Positions 9,941 through 18,437 of a DNA stretch of 64,000 nucleotides are shown piece by piece. How positions within the stretch are numbered: the first letter of the stretch is position 1; every line of letters starts with the position of its first letter. The notes under the pieces were generated by a model. That model ran no database searches, was not told the origin of the DNA, and saw only the letters and a list, made by a program, of their open reading frames with translations. The position numbers were made by a program, and so were the translations under genes. The stretch spans positions 25,202 through 89,201 of the forward strand of contig JASFHF010000003.1 of the NCBI GenBank assembly GCA_050123375.1, written 5' to 3'. Source of the DNA: JASFHF01 sp050123375 (GTDB lineage Bacteria > Pseudomonadota > Gammaproteobacteria > UBA12402).

Positions 9941-10921
9941 TCATACTACTCCGGCTTGAAGTAAATCGTGCAGGTTAAATGCGCCAATAATTTCACGTTT
10001 TTGATCGACAACAAAAAAACCATTAATTTTACGTTCTTCCATAATATTTAATGCTTCAATTGCTAAATTATTTGCTGGGATGGTGGTAAATTTTTGTGTC
10101 ATTACATCATCAATAGTAGTTTGATGCACGTTTACTCCATTATCAAGTGCGCGGCGCAAGTCACCATCAGTGAAAATGCCGATCATTTCATTTTTATCGT
10201 TGGTGATTGCTGTCATTCCAAGGCTTTTTTGGCTCATTTCTACTAATGCATCCTTGAGTAAGGTTTTGGATCGTACTTGCGGGATACCAATACCGGTGCG
10301 CATAACATCAGAGACTTGCAGTAATAAGCGCCTGCCTAATCGTCCAGCTGGGTGTGAAAGGGCAAAATCCTCTTTGGTAAAGCCGCGTGTTTTTAATAAG
10401 GCGATGGCTAGAGCATCTCCTATTACTAATGCAGCAGTGGTGCTGGCGGTTGGGGCTAAATTTAATGGGCAAGCTTCCAAAGTAATGTCCAGGTTAATAT
10501 TTATTGTGGATTGTTTGGCGATCGGTGATGAATCGTTGCCGGTAATCGAGATAAGTGGAGCTCCAATTCTTTTGATAGTCGGCAGAATGGTTAAGATATC
10601 TCTGGTTGATCCTGAGTTAGAAATAGCTAGCACTACGTCTTGCTTGGTTACCATGCCTAGATCACCATGATTTGCTTCTGCTGAATGAACAAAAAATGCA
10701 GGGGTGCCGGTGCTGGCTAGAGTTGCAGCAATTTTGCGGCCAATATGGCCTGATTTTCCCATACCGGTGACTACAACACGGCCCTGGCAATTAAGGATTT
10801 GTTTGCAGGCATTATTAAAATTCTCATCAATTTTATCTAATAGGCTGTTAATTGCGTCCAGCTCTGTTTTAATTACTTCAGCAGCATAAGCACGAAAATC
10901 GTTATTTTTAATGGTAGACAT
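9941..10921 (-). CDS. kdsD: Arabinose-5-phosphate isomerase KdsD
   Basis: 326 residues: a SIS domain (GMGKSGHIGRKIAATLASTGTPAFFVHSAEANHGDLGM) followed by two CBS domains (VSDVMRTGIGIPQV..., DDVMTQKFTTIPANN...). It converts ribulose-5-phosphate to arabinose-5-phosphate, the first step of Kdo synthesis for LPS core. The start has GGAGA ten bases upstream. The next gene on this strand is lptC, so Kdo synthesis and LPS export are linked. Confidence 0.95.
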   Translation of the reverse strand: MSTIKNNDFRAYAAEVIKTELDAINSLLDKIDENFNNACKQILNCQGRVVVTGMGKSGHIGRKIAATLASTGTPAFFVHSAEANHGDLGMVTKQDVVLAISNSGSTRDILTILPTIKRIGAPLISITGNDSSPIAKQSTININLDITLEACPLNLAPTASTTAALVIGDALAIALLKTRGFTKEDFALSHPAGRLGRRLLLQVSDVMRTGIGIPQVRSKTLLKDALVEMSQKSLGMTAITNDKNEMIGIFTDGDLRRALDNGVNVHQTTIDDVMTQKFTTIPANNLAIEALNIMEERKINGFFVVDQKREIIGAFNLHDLLQAGVV

Positions 10922-10994
10922 GTTTCATTTTCTCCAGAATGTCATAATGTACCAGAAAGTAAGTGTCAAATCTAGATTTGAGTAGGCGTCAAAT

Positions 10995-11645
10995 TCAGAT
11001 TTGATATCCATATATTTTTTCTGCATAAATGTAGTCATATACAGCTTTTGGCAGTGAATCAGTTGGTAATTTATGCTCATGCAGTTGTTTGCGAATTTTG
11101 GTTGCGGAGATTGGAATGGGGGTGATATGCAGTTGATAAATCAAGCCATTCGGTTTGTGTTGAAATGCAGTCGGATCAAAAATTTCGGAATTTTTTAATA
11201 ATTCCTTAATTGATGAGGATATTTCGATTTTGACGCCAAGCCTGTTTATTACAATAAAATTTGCATAATTAGTTAATTGTTGCCACTGATGCCAGGTATC
11301 AAGGTTTGCAAATGCATCGGTTCCAAGAATTAAGCAGAGAGAATTATTAGGGTAATCTTTCTTTAATGATTGTAAAGTATCAATCATAAATGAAGTGCCT
11401 TGACGCTTTATTTCCCGGTCATCAGCAATAAAATTCGGATAATCTTTAATTGCTAGTTGTGTCATAGTTAAGCGTTGTGCAGCAGTTGCAATAGGTTGAT
11501 AACGATGTGCGGGTGTGTGGCATGGAATAAAAATAACTTTTTGTAGATTACATTTTTTTAACGCATATTCAGCAATTTTAATGTGTCCAAGATGAATTGG
11601 ATCAAACGTTCCGCCTAAAATGCCGATGGGAGTTAAATTATCCAT
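10995..11645 (-). CDS. nadD: Nicotinate-nucleotide adenylyltransferase NadD
   Basis: 216 residues. The nucleotidyltransferase motif GGTFDPIHLGHIKIAEYA at the N-terminus and ISATKIR near the C-terminus (binding the ATP phosphates) are complete. NadD joins nicotinate mononucleotide and ATP in NAD synthesis. No good ribosome site is visible before the ATG. Confidence 0.94.
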   Translation of the reverse strand: MDNLTPIGILGGTFDPIHLGHIKIAEYALKKCNLQKVIFIPCHTPAHRYQPIATAAQRLTMTQLAIKDYPNFIADDREIKRQGTSFMIDTLQSLKKDYPNNSLCLILGTDAFANLDTWHQWQQLTNYANFIVINRLGVKIEISSSIKELLKNSEIFDPTAFQHKPNGLIYQLHITPIPISATKIRKQLHEHKLPTDSLPKAVYDYIYAEKIYGYQI

Positions 11646-11960
11646 ATTAATAATTGTACTTAGTTGTGACGAAATGCCAACAATTTTTTGGAATTTTATG
11701 TTAAACTGCGTTTTATGCTCATTGCATTTGGAAATGTGGAATTTATAGAAAAGACTGATAGTTTGTTGTTAAATTGGAACTCGTAATTTTACAACCAGTT
11801 TGTTTTTGTAAAATTACGAGTCAGCAAGCATGAGAATAACTAAAAAAAACGCAGATCTACCATGCGCGGTAGCTGCCACAGAAATTTAATAGGTGATTTT
11901 GTCAGTTATAAATCTCGCATCTTGAGATGATATTGGTATATATTTTATTGGGGTGATCTT
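11646..11960. other. Intergenic region with a palindrome and a promoter-like site
   Basis: No gene is seen in these 315 bases. They contain the family B palindrome (11779-11821) and, just before the next gene, a TCGCATC...TATATT promoter-like pair (11915-11944) that recurs in front of two other genes. Confidence 0.6.
11779..11821. repeat. 43-bp palindrome, family B
   Basis: Perfect 16-bp arms (ACTCGTAATTTTACAA and its complement) around an 11-base loop. A second copy, reverse oriented and with paired base changes in both arms, is at 24528-24570. Confidence 0.9.
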
Positions 11961-12887
11961 ATGGCCTTATTGTTTATTTCTAATTTCAAAAATGCAGATT
12001 CGTGGGTGAAAGAGTTTCACAATCAGGCTAGAGATATAGAGCTTTATGTTTGGCCGAGAATTGTAGATGTAGAAAAAGTTGAGTTTATTGCCGTTTGGAG
12101 TTATGAAGACATTGATTATAATGTTTTTCCGAATTTAAAATGCATTTCCTCATTGGCTGCAGGAATTGATCATCTTGATTTAAAAAAAATTCCGCAAGAA
12201 ATATCTGTTACACGTATAGTTGATCCTGCAATGCGTACTCAAATGTCAGAATATGTGATCATGGCTGTATGTAATTATCGTAGGCATTTAATTGAGTACA
12301 AATTTCAACAGCATACAAAGGTTTGGACTAAAATTCCGGAAATTGATATGGCTGATTTGACGGTTGGTGTTATGGGGGTTGGTAGTCTTGGAATGGATGC
12401 AGCGCTAAAACTACAAGCGTTAGGCTATCCAGTGATTGGCTGGAGTTATTCGCCAAAACCTGATGCAGAAATAACGGTTTTTTCCGGGAAAAAAGGTTTG
12501 CAGGATTTTATTGCACGCAGCAAAATTTTAGTTTGTTTTTTACCAGTTACCGATAAGACTGAAAATATTTTGAATCGTGCAACTTTATCACAATTACCCA
12601 AAGATGCTTATTTGATTAATGTTGCGCGTGGTGCTTTATTGGTTGATGAGGATTTGATTTCTTTGTTAGATAGCAATCATTTGTTTGGCGCATGTTTGGA
12701 TGTTTTTCGTAAAGAGCCTTTGCCGTTAGAGCATCCATTTTGGCATCATCCAAAAATTATTGTAACTCCGCACATGTCTTCTAACCCGATTTTTAAAAAT
12801 GCGGTCAAACAAATTATTGCCAATTATCGTCGAATGAAATCTGGTGAAGAGTTACTAAATGTAGTTGATAAAAATAAAGGTTATTAA
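11961..12887 (+). CDS. D-2-hydroxyacid dehydrogenase, glyoxylate/hydroxypyruvate reductase type
   Basis: 308 residues with the NAD(P)-binding motif (GVMGVGSLGMDAALKLQALG) and the family active-site blocks: VARGALLVDEDLI with the substrate arginine, and TPHMSS with the catalytic histidine. The overall pattern (AAGIDHL, WHHPKIIVTPHMSS) is closest to GhrA. It should reduce glyoxylate or hydroxypyruvate, but related substrates are possible. It is a single gene with GGGGTG before the ATG. Confidence 0.85.
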   Translation: MALLFISNFKNADSWVKEFHNQARDIELYVWPRIVDVEKVEFIAVWSYEDIDYNVFPNLKCISSLAAGIDHLDLKKIPQEISVTRIVDPAMRTQMSEYVIMAVCNYRRHLIEYKFQQHTKVWTKIPEIDMADLTVGVMGVGSLGMDAALKLQALGYPVIGWSYSPKPDAEITVFSGKKGLQDFIARSKILVCFLPVTDKTENILNRATLSQLPKDAYLINVARGALLVDEDLISLLDSNHLFGACLDVFRKEPLPLEHPFWHHPKIIVTPHMSSNPIFKNAVKQIIANYRRMKSGEELLNVVDKNKGY

Positions 12888-12926
12888 CCGGAAACGATTA
12901 TCTGCTTATTTTCCCACAAATTAATG

Positions 12927-14123
12927 TTATTTACACCAATGTTCTATTGGGATTTGTAAAAATTCTTTGAGTGGAATGCCATTACCGCCTATTAATAATA
13001 TATGTTTGGGATTATATTTTTCTTTAAAGGTTTTCATGCCGGGTAATGCATTTTTAGTGATTCCGCTTTTAACTTCAATTGCAATTAAATTACTATTGTA
13101 ACGTAATACGAAGTCTATTTCTTTGCTTAGTTCGCGCCAATAAAATAATTCTATATTTTTTCCAATTATATTATTTAATAAATAAGCTCCGACAGTTGAT
13201 TCAACTAGTCTTCCCCAATATTCGCGATTTAATTGTGCGGCGTTAAAAGCAATATTAGATTGAGCTGAAATTAAAGCGGTATTTAATACTTGTAATTTAG
13301 GGCTGGAAGCACGTTGCCTAACATATCTTGCAGAAAATTTGTCAATACCAGCTAACATTCCAGCATTTTCCAAAAGTTTTAAATAATGTGATAAAGTTGT
13401 AGTGTTGCCGGCATCTTGTAATTGTCCCAACATTTTTTGAAAAGATAAAATTTGTCCAGAATAATGGCATCCTAATTGAAATAGTTGGCGCAACAAAGAT
13501 GGTTTTTTAACGGAGCTAACTAATAAAATGTCACGTGATATAGTAGTTTCAATCAATGAGTTTCTAATGTAATTTGACCATCGCGCTTCGTCATTGATTA
13601 ATGGTGCAGCGCCTGGATATGCTCCAAAGAAAATATATTGTTCTAATGTCCAGTTAAAAGCTTGTTGCATTTCAACAAATGACCAATGTGTTATTGGGAT
13701 TATTTCGAAACGCCCAGCTAAACTTTCAGTTAAACCTTGCTGAATAAGTAGTTTTGATGATCCTAAAAGTACAACCTTAAGAGGAATGTTATTTCGTAAA
13801 TCTTCGTCCCATAGTTTTTTGATGGTTTCTGACCACTTAGTAATTTTTTGAATTTCATCCAAGACTAATATTGCATAAGAGGATTTTCTTGCTTTGATCC
13901 TTCCGATTTCCCATTGCTGTTCAATCCATGTTTCGTTGAATGAATTGATGTCATCCGCGGAAGCGTAATGATAAGATTGCTCCAGGGTTTTTATAACTTG
14001 TTGAATTAAAGTGGTTTTTCCTACTTGGCGAGGGCCGGCTAAAATTTGTATAAAACGTTTTGGTTCTTGCAGTCTTGCAAGAACTTGTGCAAAAATAAAT
14101 CGTTTAAACATAGTTTTATCCAT
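12927..14123 (-). CDS. ATP-binding protein with AAA and DUF4143 domains
   Basis: 398 residues. The N-terminal P-loop (LAGPRQVGKTTLIQQ), Walker B (AILVLDEIQK) and sensor (VVLLGSSKLLI) are AAA_14 type; the C-terminal half (WGRLVESTVGAYLLNN...FYWRELSKEIDFVLRYNSNLIAIEVKSG) is DUF4143, which resembles a PD-(D/E)XK nuclease fold with E...D...EVK. Function of the family is unknown. A large palindromic site lies directly upstream (14125-14170), suggesting autoregulation. A second possible start is at 14111. Confidence 0.85.
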   Translation of the reverse strand: MDKTMFKRFIFAQVLARLQEPKRFIQILAGPRQVGKTTLIQQVIKTLEQSYHYASADDINSFNETWIEQQWEIGRIKARKSSYAILVLDEIQKITKWSETIKKLWDEDLRNNIPLKVVLLGSSKLLIQQGLTESLAGRFEIIPITHWSFVEMQQAFNWTLEQYIFFGAYPGAAPLINDEARWSNYIRNSLIETTISRDILLVSSVKKPSLLRQLFQLGCHYSGQILSFQKMLGQLQDAGNTTTLSHYLKLLENAGMLAGIDKFSARYVRQRASSPKLQVLNTALISAQSNIAFNAAQLNREYWGRLVESTVGAYLLNNIIGKNIELFYWRELSKEIDFVLRYNSNLIAIEVKSGITKNALPGMKTFKEKYNPKHILLIGGNGIPLKEFLQIPIEHWCK

Positions 14124-14124
14124 T

Positions 14125-14170
14125 GTATTGAGTAAAATTACTCATTATGTTGAGTAATTTTACTCAATAC
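14125..14170. promoter_or_regulatory. Perfect 20-bp inverted repeat upstream of the DUF4143 ATPase
   Basis: Arms 14125-14144 and 14151-14170 are exact inverted copies around a 6-base loop, ending two bases before the start codon. Each arm is itself a dyad TGAGTAA-2-TTACTCA, and a further half-site (TGAGTAA) follows at about 14173. Two full and one partial dyad in a row look like an operator bound by a repressor dimer array. Confidence 0.7.
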
Positions 14171-14188
14171 ACTGAGTAAATTCAATGA

Positions 14189-15190
14189 TTATCTACTTAA
14201 TTTTATACTCAAAGACAATAACACATCCCAAATATTACCAATTTCTGCACCTTTGATAACGCGGTCAACTTTAGCTGCAAGACGTAATAATTGAAATAGT
14301 GATTTTTGATTGTGGCGTTTTAGTGCAAGTCTGACAAAAGGTTTTCTTTTTTCCCATACGTGGTTTTTATAAAGGATATTATTGATTGATTCTCCTTGTT
14401 GTAATTGGTGTTGCATTAAAGATAAATTACGAATTTCACGTGCTAATGTCCATAATATCAAAATTGGTTCAGCGCCTTCATCTTTTAAACCAGTTAAAAT
14501 GCGGGTGGTGCGTTTTGTGTCACCGCTTAATGCGGTGTCTGCTAAAGTGAATACATCAAAACGTGCATTATCACTGATTGCTGCAACTACTTCTTGTAGA
14601 GTTAAGTGCTTTTTATCGTATAATAAAGTAATTTTTTCGATAGCTTGTTTGGCGGCTAATAAATTACCTTCAGTATTTTCTGCTAAAAAGTTAATTGCAT
14701 TTTTATCTATGGTGATGTTATGTTGTTTTAATTGTTGTGTAATCCAATTTGGTAATTGTTGTTTTGCCACTGGCCAAATTTGTACAAATACACCAGTTTT
14801 TTCAACTGCTTTATACCATTTAGTATTTTGTGTTGGGGCGCTAAGTTTTTTAGTAATAATTAGCAGGATTTTGTTTTGTGGAGGATTGGCGGCATAATCT
14901 TGTAAAGCTTTTTTTCCAGCTTCATTTATTTTGTCACTTGGCATACGCAGCTCTAATATTGAATTATCATCAAATAAAGACAGACTATTAGCGCTGGCTA
15001 GTAGATTATTCCAATCAAATTTGGAGTTAACATGAAAAACTTGCCGTTCGGTAAAATTATTTTGTTGTGCGTGTTTACGAATTATCATGGATGCTTCTTC
15101 AACCAATAAGATTTCATCGCCGCCAATTAAATAAATTGGTGACAATGATTTGTTTAAAGTTGATTTTAGGCGGTCAATGGTGATTTTCAT
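14189..15190 (-). CDS. holA: DNA polymerase III delta subunit HolA
   Basis: 333 residues. The three-domain delta fold is recognised from YLIGGDEILLVEEASMIIRKHA at the N-terminus, NKILLIITKKL in the middle, and the C-terminal NARFDVFTLADTALSGDTKRTTRILTGLKDEGAEPILILWTLAREIR. It opens the beta clamp in the clamp loader. Its start overlaps the end of lptE by 17 bases, the usual lptE-holA order. Confidence 0.94.
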   Translation of the reverse strand: MKITIDRLKSTLNKSLSPIYLIGGDEILLVEEASMIIRKHAQQNNFTERQVFHVNSKFDWNNLLASANSLSLFDDNSILELRMPSDKINEAGKKALQDYAANPPQNKILLIITKKLSAPTQNTKWYKAVEKTGVFVQIWPVAKQQLPNWITQQLKQHNITIDKNAINFLAENTEGNLLAAKQAIEKITLLYDKKHLTLQEVVAAISDNARFDVFTLADTALSGDTKRTTRILTGLKDEGAEPILILWTLAREIRNLSLMQHQLQQGESINNILYKNHVWEKRKPFVRLALKRHNQKSLFQLLRLAAKVDRVIKGAEIGNIWDVLLSLSIKLSR

Positions 15191-15719
15191 GTTTAATCGC
15201 TGAATATTTGTTGAGTGTGAGAATAGTGTGTTTTGAAGTTAATTGAAACATTAATTTCATAATTAAATTACGTATTAATGTTTGTTTGGTAATATCTAAT
15301 TTATTACTGTTTTCTAATATTTCATTTTGGTTGACTGTAATAGTGTCAGTAGCGCTAACTGATTTTGGTTTTACAATAGTATTGCCGTATTTGTTTTGTA
15401 GGCTATAAGTAATAGTATAAGTTGCGTTATAGTTGCGTGTTTGTGCGGTGCTGGCGACAGTGGTTTGATTCGTGTAAAAGTGTTCTTGTGATATATATAG
15501 AATAATTAGTGCTTGCCTGGGGTCATTAACTAATTTTACTTTGGACAATCTAAGTGCGTTTTTTAATTGTTTAGTAAAGTCTGAGTACGGTGAATTACTT
15601 TGTAAATACATGACACGCAGTTGTGGCGGCCATGGTTGCGTTCCTCTTAAATGGAAGCCGCAGCCGGTCAGTAACAAAGCAGTAATAATCAAGATTGATG
15701 TTTGTTTTAAAATTTTCAT
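15174..15719 (-). CDS. lptE: LPS-assembly lipoprotein LptE
   Basis: 181 residues with a lipoprotein signal peptide ending in LLLTGC (lipid-attached cysteine) and the family start GCGFHLRG. LptE plugs the LptD outer-membrane pore. I start it at 15719, which has CAGGAA upstream; a longer reading frame from 15749 would lack a signal peptide and run into a repeat. It sits between leuS and holA, the common gammaproteobacterial order. Confidence 0.93.
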   Translation of the reverse strand: MKILKQTSILIITALLLTGCGFHLRGTQPWPPQLRVMYLQSNSPYSDFTKQLKNALRLSKVKLVNDPRQALIILYISQEHFYTNQTTVASTAQTRNYNATYTITYSLQNKYGNTIVKPKSVSATDTITVNQNEILENSNKLDITKQTLIRNLIMKLMFQLTSKHTILTLNKYSAIKHENHH

Positions 15720-15734
15720 GTTACATTCCTGAGA

Positions 15735-15793
15735 GGGTTGGGGCTTCACTCATTACATGAGCGAAGCTATGTAATGAGTGAAGCCCCGACCCC
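15735..15793. repeat. REP-type palindrome, family A (between lptE and leuS)
   Basis: Arms 15735-15758 and 15769-15793, 24-25 bp, with one or two mismatches; loop of 10 bases. The right arm ends at base 15793, which is the last base of the leuS stop codon, so the repeat abuts the gene exactly. Sequence core: GGGGCTTCACTCATTACAT. Confidence 0.9.
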
Positions 15794-18267
15794 TAAACCA
15801 CAATATTAACTAATTTCTTCGGAACCACAATGATTTTTTTGATTTTTTTATCGGTCAGATAAGATTTAACCTTGGAGCTATTAACCGCAGTTTTTTCAAT
15901 CATGTTTTTATCGGCGTTACTTGGTATCATGATGTTATCACGCAGTTTACCATTTACTTGCACAACGATTTTTATTGTATCAGCCTGCAAGACTGTTTGT
16001 ATTGGTTTAGGCCAATGGGCTTTTAATATGTTCTTACCGTAATGTAATTTTTTCCATAGATGCTGCGTAATGTGCGGTGCAATTGGGCTTAGCAATCGCA
16101 AAATAATGCTAAAGCCTTCATGAATTAATTGCTGGTCAATAATATTGTCTGCAGATATTTCATACAAAATATTAAGTAGTTTCATACAAGCTGATATTAC
16201 GGTATTAAATTGCAATTTTTCTATATCATAATTTGCCTGTTTTAAGATTGTATGAATTTGATGGCGTATTTCTTGTTGCTGTGAAGTTGCTTGTTTCCAC
16301 GTTTCATTTGCAATTGAACTTTTTTCTTGTGCAATGTTTTCGTTTTCGATACATTTTTGATTTTTATATGCAAAAGCCCAGAGACGTTTTAAAAATCGAT
16401 ATGCGCCTTCAACGCCGCTGTCTGACCATTCTAAACTTTGTTCTGGCGGTGAAGCAAAAATCGTAAACACTCGTACGGTATCAGCGCCGTATTTATCAAT
16501 TAAAGCTTGCGGGTCAACGGTATTACCTTTTGATTTTGACATTTTAGCACCGTCTTTTAATACCATTCCTTGAGTTAATAAATTAGTAAATGGTTCATCG
16601 GAGTTTAGCATACCAAAATCACGCATTACTTTGTTAAAAAATCTTGCGTACAATAAGTGTAATACTGCATGTTCAATTCCGCCAATATAATGATTTACCG
16701 GAGTCCAATATTTTGCGCGGTCATCTAACATGCTGTTATGTTGGTCATAACACGCAAAGCGTGCATAATACCAAGATGAATCAACAAACGTATCAAAAGT
16801 GTCAGTTTCGCGTCGTGCTTTACCGCCGCATTTTGGACAAGTAGTTTCATAAAATCCCGGCATTTTGGTTAGCGGTGAGGTCGCACCGGTGAATTCTACA
16901 TCTTCTGGTAATGTTACCGGAAGATCTTTTTCGGGAACCGGAATATCCCCGCATTTTTCACAATAAATAATTGGGATTGGTGTTCCCCAGTAACGTTGGC
17001 GGGAAATTCCCCAGTCACGTAAACGATAATTAACTTTTTCTTGTCCAAGATTATTTTGTTTTAATTTTTCAGTGATGGCAATGCATGCTTCTTCAGTGGT
17101 AAGGCCATTAAATTCATCTGAATTAGTTAATATCCCTGGTTCGCTATAAGCTTTAGTTTGTGTTTGTTCATCGTAATCGCCTTCGAGAACTTTTTTTAAT
17201 GGTAAATTATATTTGCGTGCAAATTCAAAATCGCGTTGATCGTGTGATGGAACTGCCATTACTGCGCCAGAACCATATTCCATTACCACATAATTGGTAA
17301 TCCAAATCGGCATTTCAGTTTTGGTCATTGGGTTAATTGCTTTAAATCCTGTATCTATGCCTTGTTTATCCATAGTAGCAAGATCAGCTTCCGCAACTTT
17401 GACATGTTGGCATGTTTTGATAAATTTTTTAATTTTTTGGTTTTTTTCGGAAGCCTCTTTTGCGAGGGGGTGCGCAGGTGCGATTGCAATAAACGTTGCG
17501 CCGTAAATTGTATCAGCACGCGTAGTGTAAACTTCCAAAACAACAGGATTGTCTTTTACGATAAATTTGATTTCTGTTCCTTTAGAGCGGCCGATCCAAT
17601 TGCGCTGCATAGTTTTAACTTGATGCGGCCAGCCGTCAAGTTTATCTAAATCATTTAATAATTCTTCAGCATACGCAGTAATTCTAAAAAACCATTGCGG
17701 AATTTCACGTCGTTCAATCGGTGCTCCGCTGCGCCAGCCTTTACCATTAATTACTTGTTCGTTGGCTAAAACAGTCTGATCTACTGGATCCCAATTAACT
17801 ACAGAATTTTTTCGATATACCAGGCCTTTTTCCAGCATTTTGGTAAACAGCCATTGTTCCCATTTATAATATTCTGGTTGGCAAGTTGCAAATTCGCGAC
17901 TCCAATCATATGCGATACCCAATTGTTTAAGTTGTTTGCGGATTGCATCGATATTTTTGTAAGTCCATTTAGCGGGAGCAATTTTATTTTTGATTGCAGC
18001 ATTTTCTGCTGGCAAACCAAAAGCATCATATCCCATTGGTTGTAAAACATTTTTTCCCTGCATTATTTGATAACGAGAAATGACGTCTCCAATAGTATAG
18101 TTACGTACGTGTCCCATATGCAGAGTCCCGCTGGGATAGATAAACATCGAGAGACAATAGAATTTTTCTTTGCCTGGATCCTCAGTGACTTGAAAAGTTG
18201 CATGTTCTTCCCACTTTTGCTGAATTTTTTGTTCTATTTCCTGTGGGTTATATTGTTCGTTGATCAT
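15793..18267 (-). CDS. leuS: Leucyl-tRNA synthetase
   Basis: 824 residues, full length. The HIGH motif is HMGH (PSGTLHMGHVRNYTIGD), KMSKS is AKMSKSKGNTVDP, and the editing domain has TTRADTIYGATFIAIAPAHPLA. A zinc insert (IIYCEKCGDIPVPE...TTCPKCGG) is present. I start at 18267, with CTGGAG upstream, rather than at an ATG at 18294 that lies in a REP copy. The TAG stop touches the REP element on the other side, so this gene is framed by repeats at both ends. Confidence 0.96.
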   Translation of the reverse strand: MINEQYNPQEIEQKIQQKWEEHATFQVTEDPGKEKFYCLSMFIYPSGTLHMGHVRNYTIGDVISRYQIMQGKNVLQPMGYDAFGLPAENAAIKNKIAPAKWTYKNIDAIRKQLKQLGIAYDWSREFATCQPEYYKWEQWLFTKMLEKGLVYRKNSVVNWDPVDQTVLANEQVINGKGWRSGAPIERREIPQWFFRITAYAEELLNDLDKLDGWPHQVKTMQRNWIGRSKGTEIKFIVKDNPVVLEVYTTRADTIYGATFIAIAPAHPLAKEASEKNQKIKKFIKTCQHVKVAEADLATMDKQGIDTGFKAINPMTKTEMPIWITNYVVMEYGSGAVMAVPSHDQRDFEFARKYNLPLKKVLEGDYDEQTQTKAYSEPGILTNSDEFNGLTTEEACIAITEKLKQNNLGQEKVNYRLRDWGISRQRYWGTPIPIIYCEKCGDIPVPEKDLPVTLPEDVEFTGATSPLTKMPGFYETTCPKCGGKARRETDTFDTFVDSSWYYARFACYDQHNSMLDDRAKYWTPVNHYIGGIEHAVLHLLYARFFNKVMRDFGMLNSDEPFTNLLTQGMVLKDGAKMSKSKGNTVDPQALIDKYGADTVRVFTIFASPPEQSLEWSDSGVEGAYRFLKRLWAFAYKNQKCIENENIAQEKSSIANETWKQATSQQQEIRHQIHTILKQANYDIEKLQFNTVISACMKLLNILYEISADNIIDQQLIHEGFSIILRLLSPIAPHITQHLWKKLHYGKNILKAHWPKPIQTVLQADTIKIVVQVNGKLRDNIMIPSNADKNMIEKTAVNSSKVKSYLTDKKIKKIIVVPKKLVNIVV

Positions 18268-18276
18268 ATTTACTCC

Positions 18277-18360
18277 AGGGGGTCGCATCTTCACTTATTA
18301 CATGATAACCCCTTGATTTTAAATCATTTTCATGGGGGTCGCATCTTCACTCGTTACATG
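18277..18360. repeat. Two tandem family A REP arms, left border of the RAYT unit
   Basis: Two direct copies of GGGGTCGCATCTTCACT followed by TATTACATG or CGTTACATG (18277-18304 and 18334-18360), separated by a spacer containing TTGATTTTAAATCATTTT. The same pair plus spacer is found inverted on the other side of the transposase at 19577-19657. Confidence 0.88.
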
Positions 18361-18437
18361 AGTATAGTTTTTTATCCAAATTCACGCTAATTATACTGAA
18401 ATCTTTTTCGTTTTCATAGGGATGACTTAGAATAGGC

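Noticed and set aside
10170..10670. Open frame opposite kdsD (166 codons)
   Set aside because: Shadow of a conserved gene; no motif.
14382..14897. Long open frame on the plus strand (171 codons) opposite holA
   Set aside because: It mirrors the codon pattern of holA on the other strand and shows no domain of its own.
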